From the NCBI GenBank assembly GCA_009377445.1, contig WHUA01000001.1, positions 840,759-902,724 of the forward strand: a stretch of DNA of 61,966 bases, read 5' to 3'. A model generated the notes under the pieces. The model saw nothing but the letters and a program-made list of their open reading frames with translations. It ran no database searches and was not told the DNA's origin. Shown here piece after piece: positions 44,562 through 53,121 of the stretch. Position 1 is the first letter of the stretch. The number at the start of each line of letters is the position of its first letter. This stretch comes from Alphaproteobacteria bacterium. Its GTDB lineage: Bacteria > Pseudomonadota > Alphaproteobacteria > UBA8366. The translations under genes were made by a program, and so were the position numbers.

Positions 44562-45507
44562 GCTCGGCCAGCAGGCGGCGCCACGCCGCCTGCTCGCGCG
44601 CCCGCCGGAACAGCGGCCGCCGCTGCCGGCATTGTGCGCTCAGGAGCTTCAGGAAATCCTGGTCGGTTTCCACCCGCTGCAGCAGGACGGCCAGCGCGCC
44701 GGTGTCGCCGGCCGGGTAATAGCCGGCGTAATCCTTCCCCAGCAGGCCGATATTGCCGTCGATGCGCGACGCGATCACCGGAAGTCCCGCGACGACCGCC
44801 TCCGAGACGACATTCGCGCCCCCTTCCATGACCGAGCTGATGACCATCGCATGGCTAGCGGCGAACTGCCGGCGCACCTCCCCGCCGCTCACCTCTCCGC
44901 GCCAGACGTAGCGCGGGTTGCTCGCCATCTCCGTCTCGGCGGCGCGCGCCCAGTCCTCGCCATGGGCTTGCCCGAGTTGGACCACCCGGAGCCGCGATTC
45001 CGGCGGCGCCAGACGGGCCGCAAAGGCGGCGCGGAGGGGGTCTTTCTCGTCACGCAGGTGGCCGGCGACGCAGACCTGGAAGCGACGGCTCGACGGGGCG
45101 CGCAGCGCGGTCGGCGGCAAGGCGGATTGGTAGATAACCCGCAGCTTCCCGCCGAAACGGCTGGGAATGGCGCGGTGCACGAGATCGTGCAGCCCGACCA
45201 GCATGGTCGCGCGTTCCATGGATTCGAGCGTTTCTTCCGGATGGCTGTGCTGGAAGCGATAGATGTCGGTCCCCGCGAGCAGCACGACGAGCGGCCGATC
45301 GGGGTGGCGCTCCGAGAACGCGCGAATAGACCGGGCGGAACGCCACGCATGGACCGCCACCATCATGTCGGCCTTCTCGCCGCCGGCAGCCTCGGATATC
45401 GTCACGCGATGTCCCAGGTCGGCCAGTATCCGGGCCCAGCGCGCGGCCGTCGTTCGATTGCCGGCGCGCGATTGTTTCCCGGCGGGCGTCACAAGGCTAA
45501 TCTTCAC
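44545..45507 (-). CDS. senB: Selenosugar synthase-like glycosyltransferase (SenB; TIGR04348-type)
   Basis: A 320-residue GT-B glycosyltransferase from GTG 45507. The N-terminal VTPAGKQSRAGNRTTAARW block is characteristic of the TIGR04348 group, and Glu228/Glu236 (MEGGANVVSEA) form the donor-binding E-x7-E motif. In the known selenoneine pathway SenB joins selenophosphate with UDP-GlcNAc to form a 1-selenosugar. Identification rests on family resemblance plus location between a SelD gene and a SenA-type gene. It is transcribed against both neighbours, which is unlike the co-directional sen operons I know of. Confidence 0.85.
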   Translation of the reverse strand: MKISLVTPAGKQSRAGNRTTAARWARILADLGHRVTISEAAGGEKADMMVAVHAWRSARSIRAFSERHPDRPLVVLLAGTDIYRFQHSHPEETLESMERATMLVGLHDLVHRAIPSRFGGKLRVIYQSALPPTALRAPSSRRFQVCVAGHLRDEKDPLRAAFAARLAPPESRLRVVQLGQAHGEDWARAAETEMASNPRYVWRGEVSGGEVRRQFAASHAMVISSVMEGGANVVSEAVVAGLPVIASRIDGNIGLLGKDYAGYYPAGDTGALAVLLQRVETDQDFLKLLSAQCRQRRPLFRRAREQAAWRRLLAELKRGS

Positions 45508-45530
45508 CCGTCCGCAAAGAACCTTTGACT

Positions 45531-46835
45531 ATGACCGCGCGCGTATATGCCGAACAGCTTGCCGAAATGTTGCAGAGTGCGCGCCAGCGCACCCTAGAAC
45601 TCATCGGCGGGCTGACGCAAGAACAGCTCATCGGCCCCCGGCTGGCGACGGTGAATCCGCTGCTGTGGGAGATCGGCCACGTCGCCTGGTTCCACGAATA
45701 TTTCATCCTGCGCCGCGAATATGGCTATGCGCCGATGCTGGAGCGGGGCGACAGGCTGTACGATTCGATCGCGATCGCGCACGACCGGCGATGGGACCTG
45801 CCGATCTATTCGTTGGACGAGATACAGGACTACATGGCGCGGGTGCTGGATGGCCTGCTCGCGCGGTTGCCGCAGGGACTCTGCAGCGAGCGCGACAGCT
45901 TTCTGTACCAGTTCACGGCCTTTCACGAAGACATGCACGACGAGGCGTTCATATGGGGGCGCCAGACGCTGGCCCACCCGGCGCCGCACTTCGCGCCGTA
46001 TCTGCCGCGTCCGGCGCGAATGCCGGCTTCCGGTCCGCTCTATGGCGATGCCGATATTCCCGGCGGCGCTTTCCCAATGGGCTCGCCGCCGGAAGCGCCG
46101 TTCCTGTTCGACAACGAGAAATGGGCGCACCCGGTCGCCGTCGCCGCGTTTCGCATGGCGCGCGCGCCGGTCACCAACGCCGCCTTCGCCGCTTTCGTCG
46201 AGGACGGCGGCTACGACAGGCGCAGCCTCTGGTGCGAGGCGGGATGGACGTGGCGCGCGGCGGCTCGTGCGGGTCATCCCATCTATTGGAAGCCGGACCG
46301 TTCGGGCGGCTGGCTCCTGCGCCGCTTCGACCGATGGGAGTCGTTGCCGCCGCACCAGCCGGTCGTGCATGTGAACTGGTACGAGGCCGGCGCCTGGTGC
46401 CGCTGGGCCGGCCGCCGCCTGCCGACGGAGGCCGAATGGGAATTCGCCGCCGCGATGCGCCCCGGAGCCGGCGGCATGCTGGTCAAGGCGCGCTATCCCT
46501 GGGGTGACGCGGTGCCCACGCCGGCGCACGCCAACCTCGACGGCTTCGCGCTCGGCTGTACCGATGCCGGCGATTGCGCAGCCGGCGACAATGCCTGGGG
46601 CTGCCGGCAGATGCTGGGCAACGTGTGGGAATGGACCGAGGACACATTCGGGCCTTTCCCCGGTTTTACGCCCGACGACTACAAGGAATATTCCGAGCCG
46701 CTGTTCGGCGAGACTAGGGTGCTGCGCGGCGGCGCCTGGATGACGCGGAGCCGTATGGCAAGCTCGGCCTATCGCAACTATTTCGGCCCGGAGCGGCGCG
46801 ACGTGTTCGCCGGCTTCAGGACCTGTGCTCTCTGA
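45531..46835 (+). CDS. senA: Selenoneine synthase-like enzyme (SenA; EgtB-family non-heme iron enzyme)
   Basis: A 434-residue EgtB-family protein: an N-terminal DinB-like helical domain and a C-terminal FGE-sulfatase-like domain. The iron ligands fit EgtB exactly: His50 in GHVAW, then His132-x3-His136 in FHEDMHDEA; the C-terminal NVWEWTED is the family signature. SenA couples hercynine with the selenosugar made by SenB, giving selenoneine. EgtB itself cannot be excluded, but selD and senB next door favour SenA. Its ATG (45531; TTG 45525 possible) is only 23 bases from the opposing senB start. No EgtD for hercynine was seen in the window. Confidence 0.87.
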   Translation: MTARVYAEQLAEMLQSARQRTLELIGGLTQEQLIGPRLATVNPLLWEIGHVAWFHEYFILRREYGYAPMLERGDRLYDSIAIAHDRRWDLPIYSLDEIQDYMARVLDGLLARLPQGLCSERDSFLYQFTAFHEDMHDEAFIWGRQTLAHPAPHFAPYLPRPARMPASGPLYGDADIPGGAFPMGSPPEAPFLFDNEKWAHPVAVAAFRMARAPVTNAAFAAFVEDGGYDRRSLWCEAGWTWRAAARAGHPIYWKPDRSGGWLLRRFDRWESLPPHQPVVHVNWYEAGAWCRWAGRRLPTEAEWEFAAAMRPGAGGMLVKARYPWGDAVPTPAHANLDGFALGCTDAGDCAAGDNAWGCRQMLGNVWEWTEDTFGPFPGFTPDDYKEYSEPLFGETRVLRGGAWMTRSRMASSAYRNYFGPERRDVFAGFRTCAL

Positions 46836-46845
46836 AGGAGAAGAT

Positions 46846-47823
46846 ATGCGCGTTCTCATCTTCGGCGGCGCGGGCATGATCGGCCGGAAGCTCGCAGAGC
46901 GCCTCGCCCGCGAGGGTCGTATCGGCGACCGAACGATCGAAAGCCTGACGCTTTACGACATTGCGCCGGCATCGCCGCCGGCTGGGGCCGCCATGCCGGT
47001 GATGGTCGAGACCGGCGACCTGCCGGCGCCGGGCGAGGCGGCGCGGCTTCTCGCCGGCAAGCCCGATGTCGTCTTCCATCTGGCCGCGATCGTGTCGGGC
47101 CAGGCGGAGCAGGAATTCGACCTTGGATACCGCATCAACATGGACGGCACGCGGGCCGTGCTGGAAGCGGCGCGCGCCGCCGACAATTGCCCGCGGGTGA
47201 TCTTCGCCAGCTCGCTCGCCGCCTTCGGCGCGCCGCTTCCCGACCCGATCGGCGATGAGCATATCGCCGCGCCGCTCACCTCCTACGGGACGCAGAAGGC
47301 GATCGGCGAACTGCTGGTCTCGGACTATACCCGGAAGGGCTTCGTCGACGGCTTGGCGCTGCGCCTGCCCACTATCTGCGTGCGGCCGGGCAAGCCCAAC
47401 GCCGCGGCGTCCGGCTTCTTCTCGGCGATCATCCGCGAGCCGCTCGCGGGACAGGAGGCGGTGCTGCCGGTATCCGACGACGTGATGCACTGGCACGCCT
47501 CGCCGCGCGCGGCCGTCGGTTTCCTGTTGCACGCTGCCACGCTCGACGGCGAGAGGGTAGGCCCGCGCCGCGCCTTCACGCTGCCCGGCGTCGCGGTCAC
47601 GGTGGGCGGGCAAATCGAGGCACTGCGGAAAATCGCCGGGGACAAAGTCGCCGCCCGCATCCGCCGCGCGCCCGACCCGTTCGTTCAGCGCATCATCGCC
47701 GGCTGGCCGCGGCGCTTCGACACACGCCGCGCGCTCGATCTCGGCTTTGTGGCGGAAAGCAGCTTCGAGGACATCGTCCGCGTCCATATCGAGGACGAGC
47801 TGGGCGGCGTCATGCCGTCCTAG
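46846..47823 (+). CDS. NAD-dependent SDR (D-erythronate dehydrogenase-like)
   Basis: A 325-residue extended SDR. The NAD loop GGAGMIG is at 8-14, the catalytic Ser in FASSLAAFG, Y-x3-K in SYGTQKAIGE, and LRLPTICVRPGKPN-AASGFFS is typical of the DenD group. ATG 46846 follows GAAGGAG ten bases after the senA stop, so co-transcription with senA is likely. A sugar acid dehydrogenase role is what the family suggests; a role in selenosugar metabolism is speculative. It converges with the first dioxygenase gene 12 bases downstream. Confidence 0.82.
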   Translation: MRVLIFGGAGMIGRKLAERLAREGRIGDRTIESLTLYDIAPASPPAGAAMPVMVETGDLPAPGEAARLLAGKPDVVFHLAAIVSGQAEQEFDLGYRINMDGTRAVLEAARAADNCPRVIFASSLAAFGAPLPDPIGDEHIAAPLTSYGTQKAIGELLVSDYTRKGFVDGLALRLPTICVRPGKPNAAASGFFSAIIREPLAGQEAVLPVSDDVMHWHASPRAAVGFLLHAATLDGERVGPRRAFTLPGVAVTVGGQIEALRKIAGDKVAARIRRAPDPFVQRIIAGWPRRFDTRRALDLGFVAESSFEDIVRVHIEDELGGVMPS

Positions 47824-47835
47824 ACGTTCCGGCGC

Positions 47836-48663
47836 TCAGAGCGTCCGCTCGCCCTCGACGGTGATGCGGTGCATGACGCGGCGGTAGCCGTTGTAGTCGT
47901 TGATCGCGAGGTGCAGGACGCGCCGGTTGTCCCACAGCGCCATCGAGCCCGGCCGCCAGCGGAAGCGGCAAGTGAACTCCGGCCGCGTGGCGTGATTCAT
48001 GAGATAGGACAGGATCGGCCGGCTTTCCTCTTCCGTCATGCCGGCGATATGGCGCGTGATCCCTTCGTAGGAGATGTACAGAGCCTTGCGTCCGGTCTCC
48101 GGGTGCGGGCGGACCAGCGGATGCTCGGCCGGCTCGGGGTCATTCTCCGGCTCCGTCGGCTTCATGGTCGCGGCGCGCTTCTTCTTCTTGTCGTAGAGGC
48201 TGATCGTGCGGAGATCGGCGATCATCGCCTTCATCCCGTCCGAGAGCGCGTCGTACGCCATGTAGAGATTGGCGAAAGCGGTGTCGCCGCCGGCCTCTGG
48301 GACTTCCTTGGCGTAGAGCATGGTCACCCGCGCCGGCGTCGGCGTGAACATCTGGTCGGTATGCCAGTTGCCGCCGAAGGTATGGACGTCGGTTTCCTTC
48401 TTGACGACCTCGATGATGCCCGGATGGTCCGGCAGGCACGGCATGTGCGGATGCAGGTGGATACTGCCCCAGCGCTTCGCGAAGGCCATCTGCTGCGAGG
48501 GCGTTATGTCCTGGTCGCGGAAGAAGATCGCGCCGTGATCCAGCAGCGCCCGATGCACTTCGCCGAAGGTCGGCTCGTCCAGCTCCTCCGACAGATCGAC
48601 GCCGAGTACTTCCGCGCCCATGGCGCCCGCGATCGGCTGCACGTCGAGACGGTGATTGCGCAT
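47836..48663 (-). CDS. TauD/TfdA-family dioxygenase A
   Basis: A Fe(II)/2-oxoglutarate-dependent oxygenase of 275 residues. Metal ligands are His101-x-Asp103 and His251; Arg261/Arg262 would bind 2-oxoglutarate. ATG 48663 is favoured because a GGGAG lies upstream and the family's usual start (DVQPIAGAMGAEVLGVDL) follows; longer in-frame starts extend to 48963. A Lys-rich insert (YDKKKKRAA, near 157-166) distinguishes it from dioxygenase D, which it otherwise resembles most (AYDALSDGMKAMIA shared). It is divergent from gene B and probably oxidises an anionic substrate. Confidence 0.87.
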   Translation of the reverse strand: MRNHRLDVQPIAGAMGAEVLGVDLSEELDEPTFGEVHRALLDHGAIFFRDQDITPSQQMAFAKRWGSIHLHPHMPCLPDHPGIIEVVKKETDVHTFGGNWHTDQMFTPTPARVTMLYAKEVPEAGGDTAFANLYMAYDALSDGMKAMIADLRTISLYDKKKKRAATMKPTEPENDPEPAEHPLVRPHPETGRKALYISYEGITRHIAGMTEEESRPILSYLMNHATRPEFTCRFRWRPGSMALWDNRRVLHLAINDYNGYRRVMHRITVEGERTL

Positions 48664-48805
48664 GAACCCGTACTCCCAGCATGAACCGGCGATCGCCCCC
48701 ATTATAGCCGGGAATGGCAGATCGGGACAAAGCGGGCGGGTTTGGCGGAGGAGGGGCGGCAGGGCATAATCCCGGCATTGCCCTTTCGCGAAAGGAACTT
48801 TGGCG

Positions 48806-49684
48806 ATGCAAGCTGCGACTTCGGCCATTGTGGGGGTGCATCCGATCGATGCGGGGCTCGGCGCGGAAATCCGCGGCGTCGACCTGTCGAAGCCGCTCGA
48901 CCGCAGGACCGGCGCCGCAATCCTCGACGCCTGGCACCGCCATTCCGCCCTGATCATCCGCAATCAGTCGCTGACCGATCCGCAGCTCATCGCATTCTCG
49001 CGGCTGTTCGGCGAGCTGGAGATGGCGCCGCCCAACAAGTCCGGCTCGCACTGGATCGAAGGCTATCCGGAGCTAGCGTGCATCTCCAACATCACCGTGA
49101 ACGGCGAGCCGGTCGGCAGCCTCGGCAACGGCGAGGCGATCTGGCATACCGACATGTCATTCATGGCGGAGCCGCCGGCTGCGAGCCTGCTCTATTCGCT
49201 CGAGATCCCGAGGCGGGGCGGGGCGACGCATCTCGCCAACATGTACAAGGCCTACGAGACGCTGCCGGGCGACCTCAAGCGGCGTGTCGAGAACCGCGTC
49301 GCGGTGCATGACGCGACCTATACCAGCGCAGGCGAGGTGCGCAAGAAGTTCGCCGCCTTCGTCGGCACGACCGATCCCGAGCGCGCGCCCGGCGCGCGGC
49401 ACCCGCTGGTCCGCGTGCACCCCGCTACCGGGCGGAAGGCGCTCTATCTCGGCCGGCGCTCCGGCGCATCCGGCATTCTGGGCGAAACCGATTCCCAGCT
49501 ATGGGACGCGCTCTGGGCGCATTGCGGCAATCCTGCGCTTACCTGGGCGCACGAATGGGCGGTCGGCGACCTGCTGATCTGGGACAACCGCTGCACGATG
49601 CATTACCGCGAAGCCTTCGACGATGCGGAGCGGCGGATGATGCACCGGACGCAAACCAAGGGCGATGCGCCGGTCGCGGCGTAG
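48806..49684 (+). CDS. TauD/TfdA-family dioxygenase B
   Basis: A 292-residue member with His114-x-Asp116 and His266 as iron ligands and Arg276/Arg277 for the co-substrate. An AAAGGAAC site precedes ATG 48806; TTG 48800 is also in frame. With dioxygenase C it shares the NMY-x-AYETLP block, the VHDA block and the terminal WDNRCTMH, so B and C are a closer pair although on opposite strands. The two genes converge with a gap of 13 bases. The substrate is unknown. Confidence 0.87.
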   Translation: MQAATSAIVGVHPIDAGLGAEIRGVDLSKPLDRRTGAAILDAWHRHSALIIRNQSLTDPQLIAFSRLFGELEMAPPNKSGSHWIEGYPELACISNITVNGEPVGSLGNGEAIWHTDMSFMAEPPAASLLYSLEIPRRGGATHLANMYKAYETLPGDLKRRVENRVAVHDATYTSAGEVRKKFAAFVGTTDPERAPGARHPLVRVHPATGRKALYLGRRSGASGILGETDSQLWDALWAHCGNPALTWAHEWAVGDLLIWDNRCTMHYREAFDDAERRMMHRTQTKGDAPVAA

Positions 49685-49697
49685 CGCCTATCGATCT

Positions 49698-50642
49698 TCA
49701 GGACGGTCGGTCGCCGGCAATCTGCGCCCGTCTCATGACGCGGCGGTAGCCGGGATCGAACGGGATGCGCCGGTGCATGGTGCAGCGGTTGTCCCACAGC
49801 ACCATGTCGCCCGGCTGCCAGTGGTGACACCATGCGAAGCTCTCGTCCGAAGCATGCGCCCACAGCCGGTTCAGCAGCGCCTCGCTCTCGGCGACGCTCG
49901 CCGCGCCGTCGACCCAGGCATAGGGCCGGCGGCCGAGGAACAGCGCCTTCCGCCCGGTCACCGGATGGGTCCGCACGACCGGATGCTTCGGCCCCGGCGT
50001 CTTGCGCGGGTCGTCGACTTCCTCGTAGCCGGGGCGCAGCTTGCCGCCGCTGTTGTGCGCTGCGTCGTGGACGATGCGCCCGCCCTCGATCGCCTTCTTC
50101 AGCTCCGCCGGCAGGGTCTCGTAGGCGAGATACATGTTGGAGAAACAGGTCTGGCCCCCGACATCGTCGGGCGGAACCTCGATCGCATAGAGCGCGCTGC
50201 CGGACGGCGGCACGTCGATATACGACATGTCGGTATGCCAGAACGCCTCGCCGGCGCCGAGACGGCGCGCTTCCTCGGCGCCGCCCTTGCCGGGGATGTG
50301 CTGCACGCGCAGCAGCGCGGGGTATTTCTCGCCGGCAGGTGGCTGCGTGCGGGGATTGGGCGGCTGCGGGTCGCCGAAATTCAGGATGGCCTCGAGCTGC
50401 TGGTCGTCCACGAAATGCTGGCCGCGGAACAGCAGGACCAGATGCTCGGACCAGGCGTCGTTGAGCGCTTTCTTGGTGGCAGCGCCGGTCGGCCGGCGGA
50501 GGTCGATTCCGCGGATTTCCGCGCCTAGCGGCGCGTCGCATGGAATGAGCTCAAGCCCGGCATCGCGGTAGGCTTCCGTCCGCCGCGTAGGACCTGCCGG
50601 CGCATTCGGGCCGCGCGGGCCCACGGTCTGGGATCGCTGCAT
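49698..50642 (-). CDS. TauD/TfdA-family dioxygenase C
   Basis: A 314-residue member with a 25-residue N-terminal extension rich in Pro, Arg and Gly before the usual start of the fold. His136-x-Asp138 and His290 are the iron ligands. The region before the HTD motif has an unusual Pro-rich DPQPPNPRTQPP stretch. It is divergent from the M3 peptidase gene, whose start lies 213 bases away. Closest local relative is B, from shared blocks. Confidence 0.86.
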   Translation of the reverse strand: MQRSQTVGPRGPNAPAGPTRRTEAYRDAGLELIPCDAPLGAEIRGIDLRRPTGAATKKALNDAWSEHLVLLFRGQHFVDDQQLEAILNFGDPQPPNPRTQPPAGEKYPALLRVQHIPGKGGAEEARRLGAGEAFWHTDMSYIDVPPSGSALYAIEVPPDDVGGQTCFSNMYLAYETLPAELKKAIEGGRIVHDAAHNSGGKLRPGYEEVDDPRKTPGPKHPVVRTHPVTGRKALFLGRRPYAWVDGAASVAESEALLNRLWAHASDESFAWCHHWQPGDMVLWDNRCTMHRRIPFDPGYRRVMRRAQIAGDRPS

Positions 50643-50855
50643 GACTACCTCGTGAACGCTGTATTGGGGCGATATCGGGATTTCGACATCTCCAATAAGG
50701 AAACCATGCCGGCCGCGGCGGTGTCAAAACCGGCTGGGGCGCAGTTGCTTTCTCGAATTACTTCAAATCCGCGCGCCCAAGACCTACATACGGTAAGGCG
50801 GCACCGCGGTGAAACCGGGCGGCCGGATAACGAAAATAACGCAGCGGAGCGACGG

Positions 50856-52640
50856 ATGGCGGATACGCAAGGGCAAGAACTCGGCAAATTGCCGAATTGG
50901 GACCTCGGCGACCTTTACCCGGCGCCGGACAGCGACGCCCTGAAGATGGATCTCGCCCGGGTCGAGCGGGAGGCGCATGCGTTCCGAGACGCCTACCGGG
51001 GAAAGCTTGCGGCGCTCGACGGCCCCGCCTTCGGCGCGGCCATCGCGGCCTACGAGGCGATGGAGGAGGTCACAGGCCGGGTCATGAGCTATGCCCAGCT
51101 CGTCTATTCCGGCAACGTCGCCGACCCGCAGGTCGGCAAGTTCTTCCAGACCATGCGGGAACGCATCACGGCGATCTCGACCGAGCTGATCTTCTTCACG
51201 CTCGAAATCAACGCCATCGACGACGCGGCGCTAAACGCCAAGCTGAAATCGCCGGAAGCCGCGAAATACGCACCCTGGCTGCGCGACGTGCGCGCCTTTC
51301 GCCCGCACCAGCTCGCCGAGGACATGGAACGGCTGCTGCACGAGAAGTCCGTCGCCGGCCGCGCCGCCTGGAACCGCCTGTTCGACGAGACGATGGCGAG
51401 CCTCCGCTTTCCCTACGACGGCAGGATGCTGACCAGCGAAGAGACGCTGCACCTCCTGTCGGAACATGACGGCGCGGTGCGCGAGAAAGCGGCCAAGTCG
51501 CTCGGCACAGTGCTGCGCCAGAACGCACGCATCTTCTGCCTCGTCACCAACACGCTGGCCAAGGACAAGGAGGTCGAGGACAAGTGGCGCAATTTTCCGC
51601 GCCCGCCGTCTTCCCGCAACCTCGGCAACCAGGTCGAAGACGAAGTGGTGGATGCGCTGGTTTCGGCCGTCAAGGCCGCTTATCCGCGTCTCTCGCATGA
51701 CTACTACCGGATGAAAGCGGGATGGTTCGGCAAGGACAAGCTGGATTACTGGGACCGCAACGCGCCGCTGCCCGAGAGCGAGGACAAGATCATCCGCTGG
51801 GACGAGGCGAAGGGCATCGTGCTCGACGCGTATGGCGCGTTCTCGAACGAGCTCGCGGCGATCGGCCGGCGTTTCTTCGACAATGCCTGGATCGATGCAC
51901 CCGTGCGGGAGGGCAAGGCCGGCGGCGCCTTCGCGCACCCGACCGTGCCGTCGGCGCATCCCTACCTCATGCTCAACTATCAGGGCCGGACGCGCGACGT
52001 CATGACGCTCGCCCATGAGCTGGGCCACGGCGTGCACCAGGTGCTCGCCGCGCCGCAGGGCGCGCTGATGGCGGATACGCCGCTGACCCTGGCGGAGACA
52101 GCGTCGGTATTCGGCGAGATGCTGACCTTCCGGGCGCTGCTCGCCCGCGAGAGCGACCCGAAGCGGCGGCGTTCGATGCTGGCATCCAAAGTTGAGGACA
52201 TGCTCAACACCGTCGTCCGGCAGATTGCGTTCTACGACTTCGAGCTGCGCGTGCATACGGAGCGGCGGGAAGGCGAGCTGACCGAGGAGCGCCTCTGCGA
52301 CATATGGATGGACGTGCAGCGCGAGAGCCTGGGGCCGGCGCTCCGTTTCGACGGCGACTACCGCTATTTCTGGACCTACATCCCGCATTTCATCCATTCG
52401 CCTTTCTACGTCTACGCCTATGCGTTCGGGGACTGCCTGGTGAATTCCCTCTACGCGGTCTACGAGAATGCGGAATCGGGATTTGCCGAACGCTACCTCG
52501 ACATGCTGCGCGCGGGCGGCACCAAGCGGCACAAGGAGCTGCTGGCGCCCTTCGGCCTCGACGCCACCGATCCCGCCTTCTGGGACAAGGGGCTCGGCGT
52601 CGTTTCCGGCTTCATCGAGGAGCTGAAGGCGTTGTCGTAG
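50856..52640 (+). CDS. pepF: M3-family oligoendopeptidase (PepF-like)
   Basis: A 594-residue cytoplasmic zinc metallopeptidase. The zinc-binding helix HELGH is at 387-391 with the third ligand expected in the AETASVFGEM segment about 28 residues on; the N-terminal helical cap begins with LGDLYP. It degrades short peptides. The start at 50856 gives the normal length for PepF/oligoendopeptidase; the open frame continues 68 codons upstream to 50652, but that part is unlike the family and is more likely the divergent promoter region. Confidence 0.9.
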   Translation: MADTQGQELGKLPNWDLGDLYPAPDSDALKMDLARVEREAHAFRDAYRGKLAALDGPAFGAAIAAYEAMEEVTGRVMSYAQLVYSGNVADPQVGKFFQTMRERITAISTELIFFTLEINAIDDAALNAKLKSPEAAKYAPWLRDVRAFRPHQLAEDMERLLHEKSVAGRAAWNRLFDETMASLRFPYDGRMLTSEETLHLLSEHDGAVREKAAKSLGTVLRQNARIFCLVTNTLAKDKEVEDKWRNFPRPPSSRNLGNQVEDEVVDALVSAVKAAYPRLSHDYYRMKAGWFGKDKLDYWDRNAPLPESEDKIIRWDEAKGIVLDAYGAFSNELAAIGRRFFDNAWIDAPVREGKAGGAFAHPTVPSAHPYLMLNYQGRTRDVMTLAHELGHGVHQVLAAPQGALMADTPLTLAETASVFGEMLTFRALLARESDPKRRRSMLASKVEDMLNTVVRQIAFYDFELRVHTERREGELTEERLCDIWMDVQRESLGPALRFDGDYRYFWTYIPHFIHSPFYVYAYAFGDCLVNSLYAVYENAESGFAERYLDMLRAGGTKRHKELLAPFGLDATDPAFWDKGLGVVSGFIEELKALS

Positions 52641-52671
52641 ATGGCTACATGTTTCTGGGAGGAAACTGGAT

Positions 52672-53121
52672 ATGCTCAAGAGCATTTACGCTTCTGCGTT
52701 CCTCGCTTTCCTGCTTTTGTCGGCGCCCGTTGCGGCAAAGGACCCCGTCTATACCGGGACGCTCAGCAATCTCGCCGTCAGCGGCTACGATCCGGTCGCC
52801 TATTTCACCGAAGGCAAGCCGGTGGAAGGCAGCGCCGCTTTCGAGCACAAGTGGAAGGGCGCGACCTGGCGCTTCGCCAACGTGAAGAACCTCGAGGCGT
52901 TCAAGACCGATCCGGCGGCCTACGCGCCGCAATACGGCGGCTATTGCGCCTGGGCCGTGTCACAAGGCTATACCGTCTCCGCCGATCCCAGCGCCTGGCG
53001 TATCGTCGGCAAGAAGCTCTACCTCAACTACAATCGCGAGGTTCAGCAGAACTGGGAAAAGGACGCGGCCGGCAACATCGTCAAGGCCGACGGGAACTGG
53101 CCAAAGGTGCTGGAGAAATAG
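52672..53121 (+). CDS. Exported YHS-domain (seleno)protein-family protein, Cys form
   Basis: A 149-residue protein with a signal peptide ending at AAK (about residue 23), then a YHS-like module: SGYDPVAYF, WKGATWRFAN, and YGGYCAWAVSQGY with Cys92. This family is known to include selenoproteins in which that cysteine position is selenocysteine; here the codon is TGC. It is probably periplasmic and metal-binding. A GGAGG site precedes ATG 52672. It ends directly against the GMC oxidoreductase gene on the other strand, with no bases between the stop codons. Confidence 0.8.
   Translation: MLKSIYASAFLAFLLLSAPVAAKDPVYTGTLSNLAVSGYDPVAYFTEGKPVEGSAAFEHKWKGATWRFANVKNLEAFKTDPAAYAPQYGGYCAWAVSQGYTVSADPSAWRIVGKKLYLNYNREVQQNWEKDAAGNIVKADGNWPKVLEK

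Noticed and set aside
45531..46835. Assigning the EgtB-family gene to ergothioneine synthesis
   Set aside because: No egtD or other ergothioneine gene is adjacent, while selD and a senB-type gene are; SenA fits better, though EgtB activity cannot be excluded from sequence alone.
50652..50855. 68-codon N-terminal extension of the M3 peptidase
   Set aside because: The segment is unlike the family and the normal length is reached from ATG 50856; more likely a divergent promoter region.
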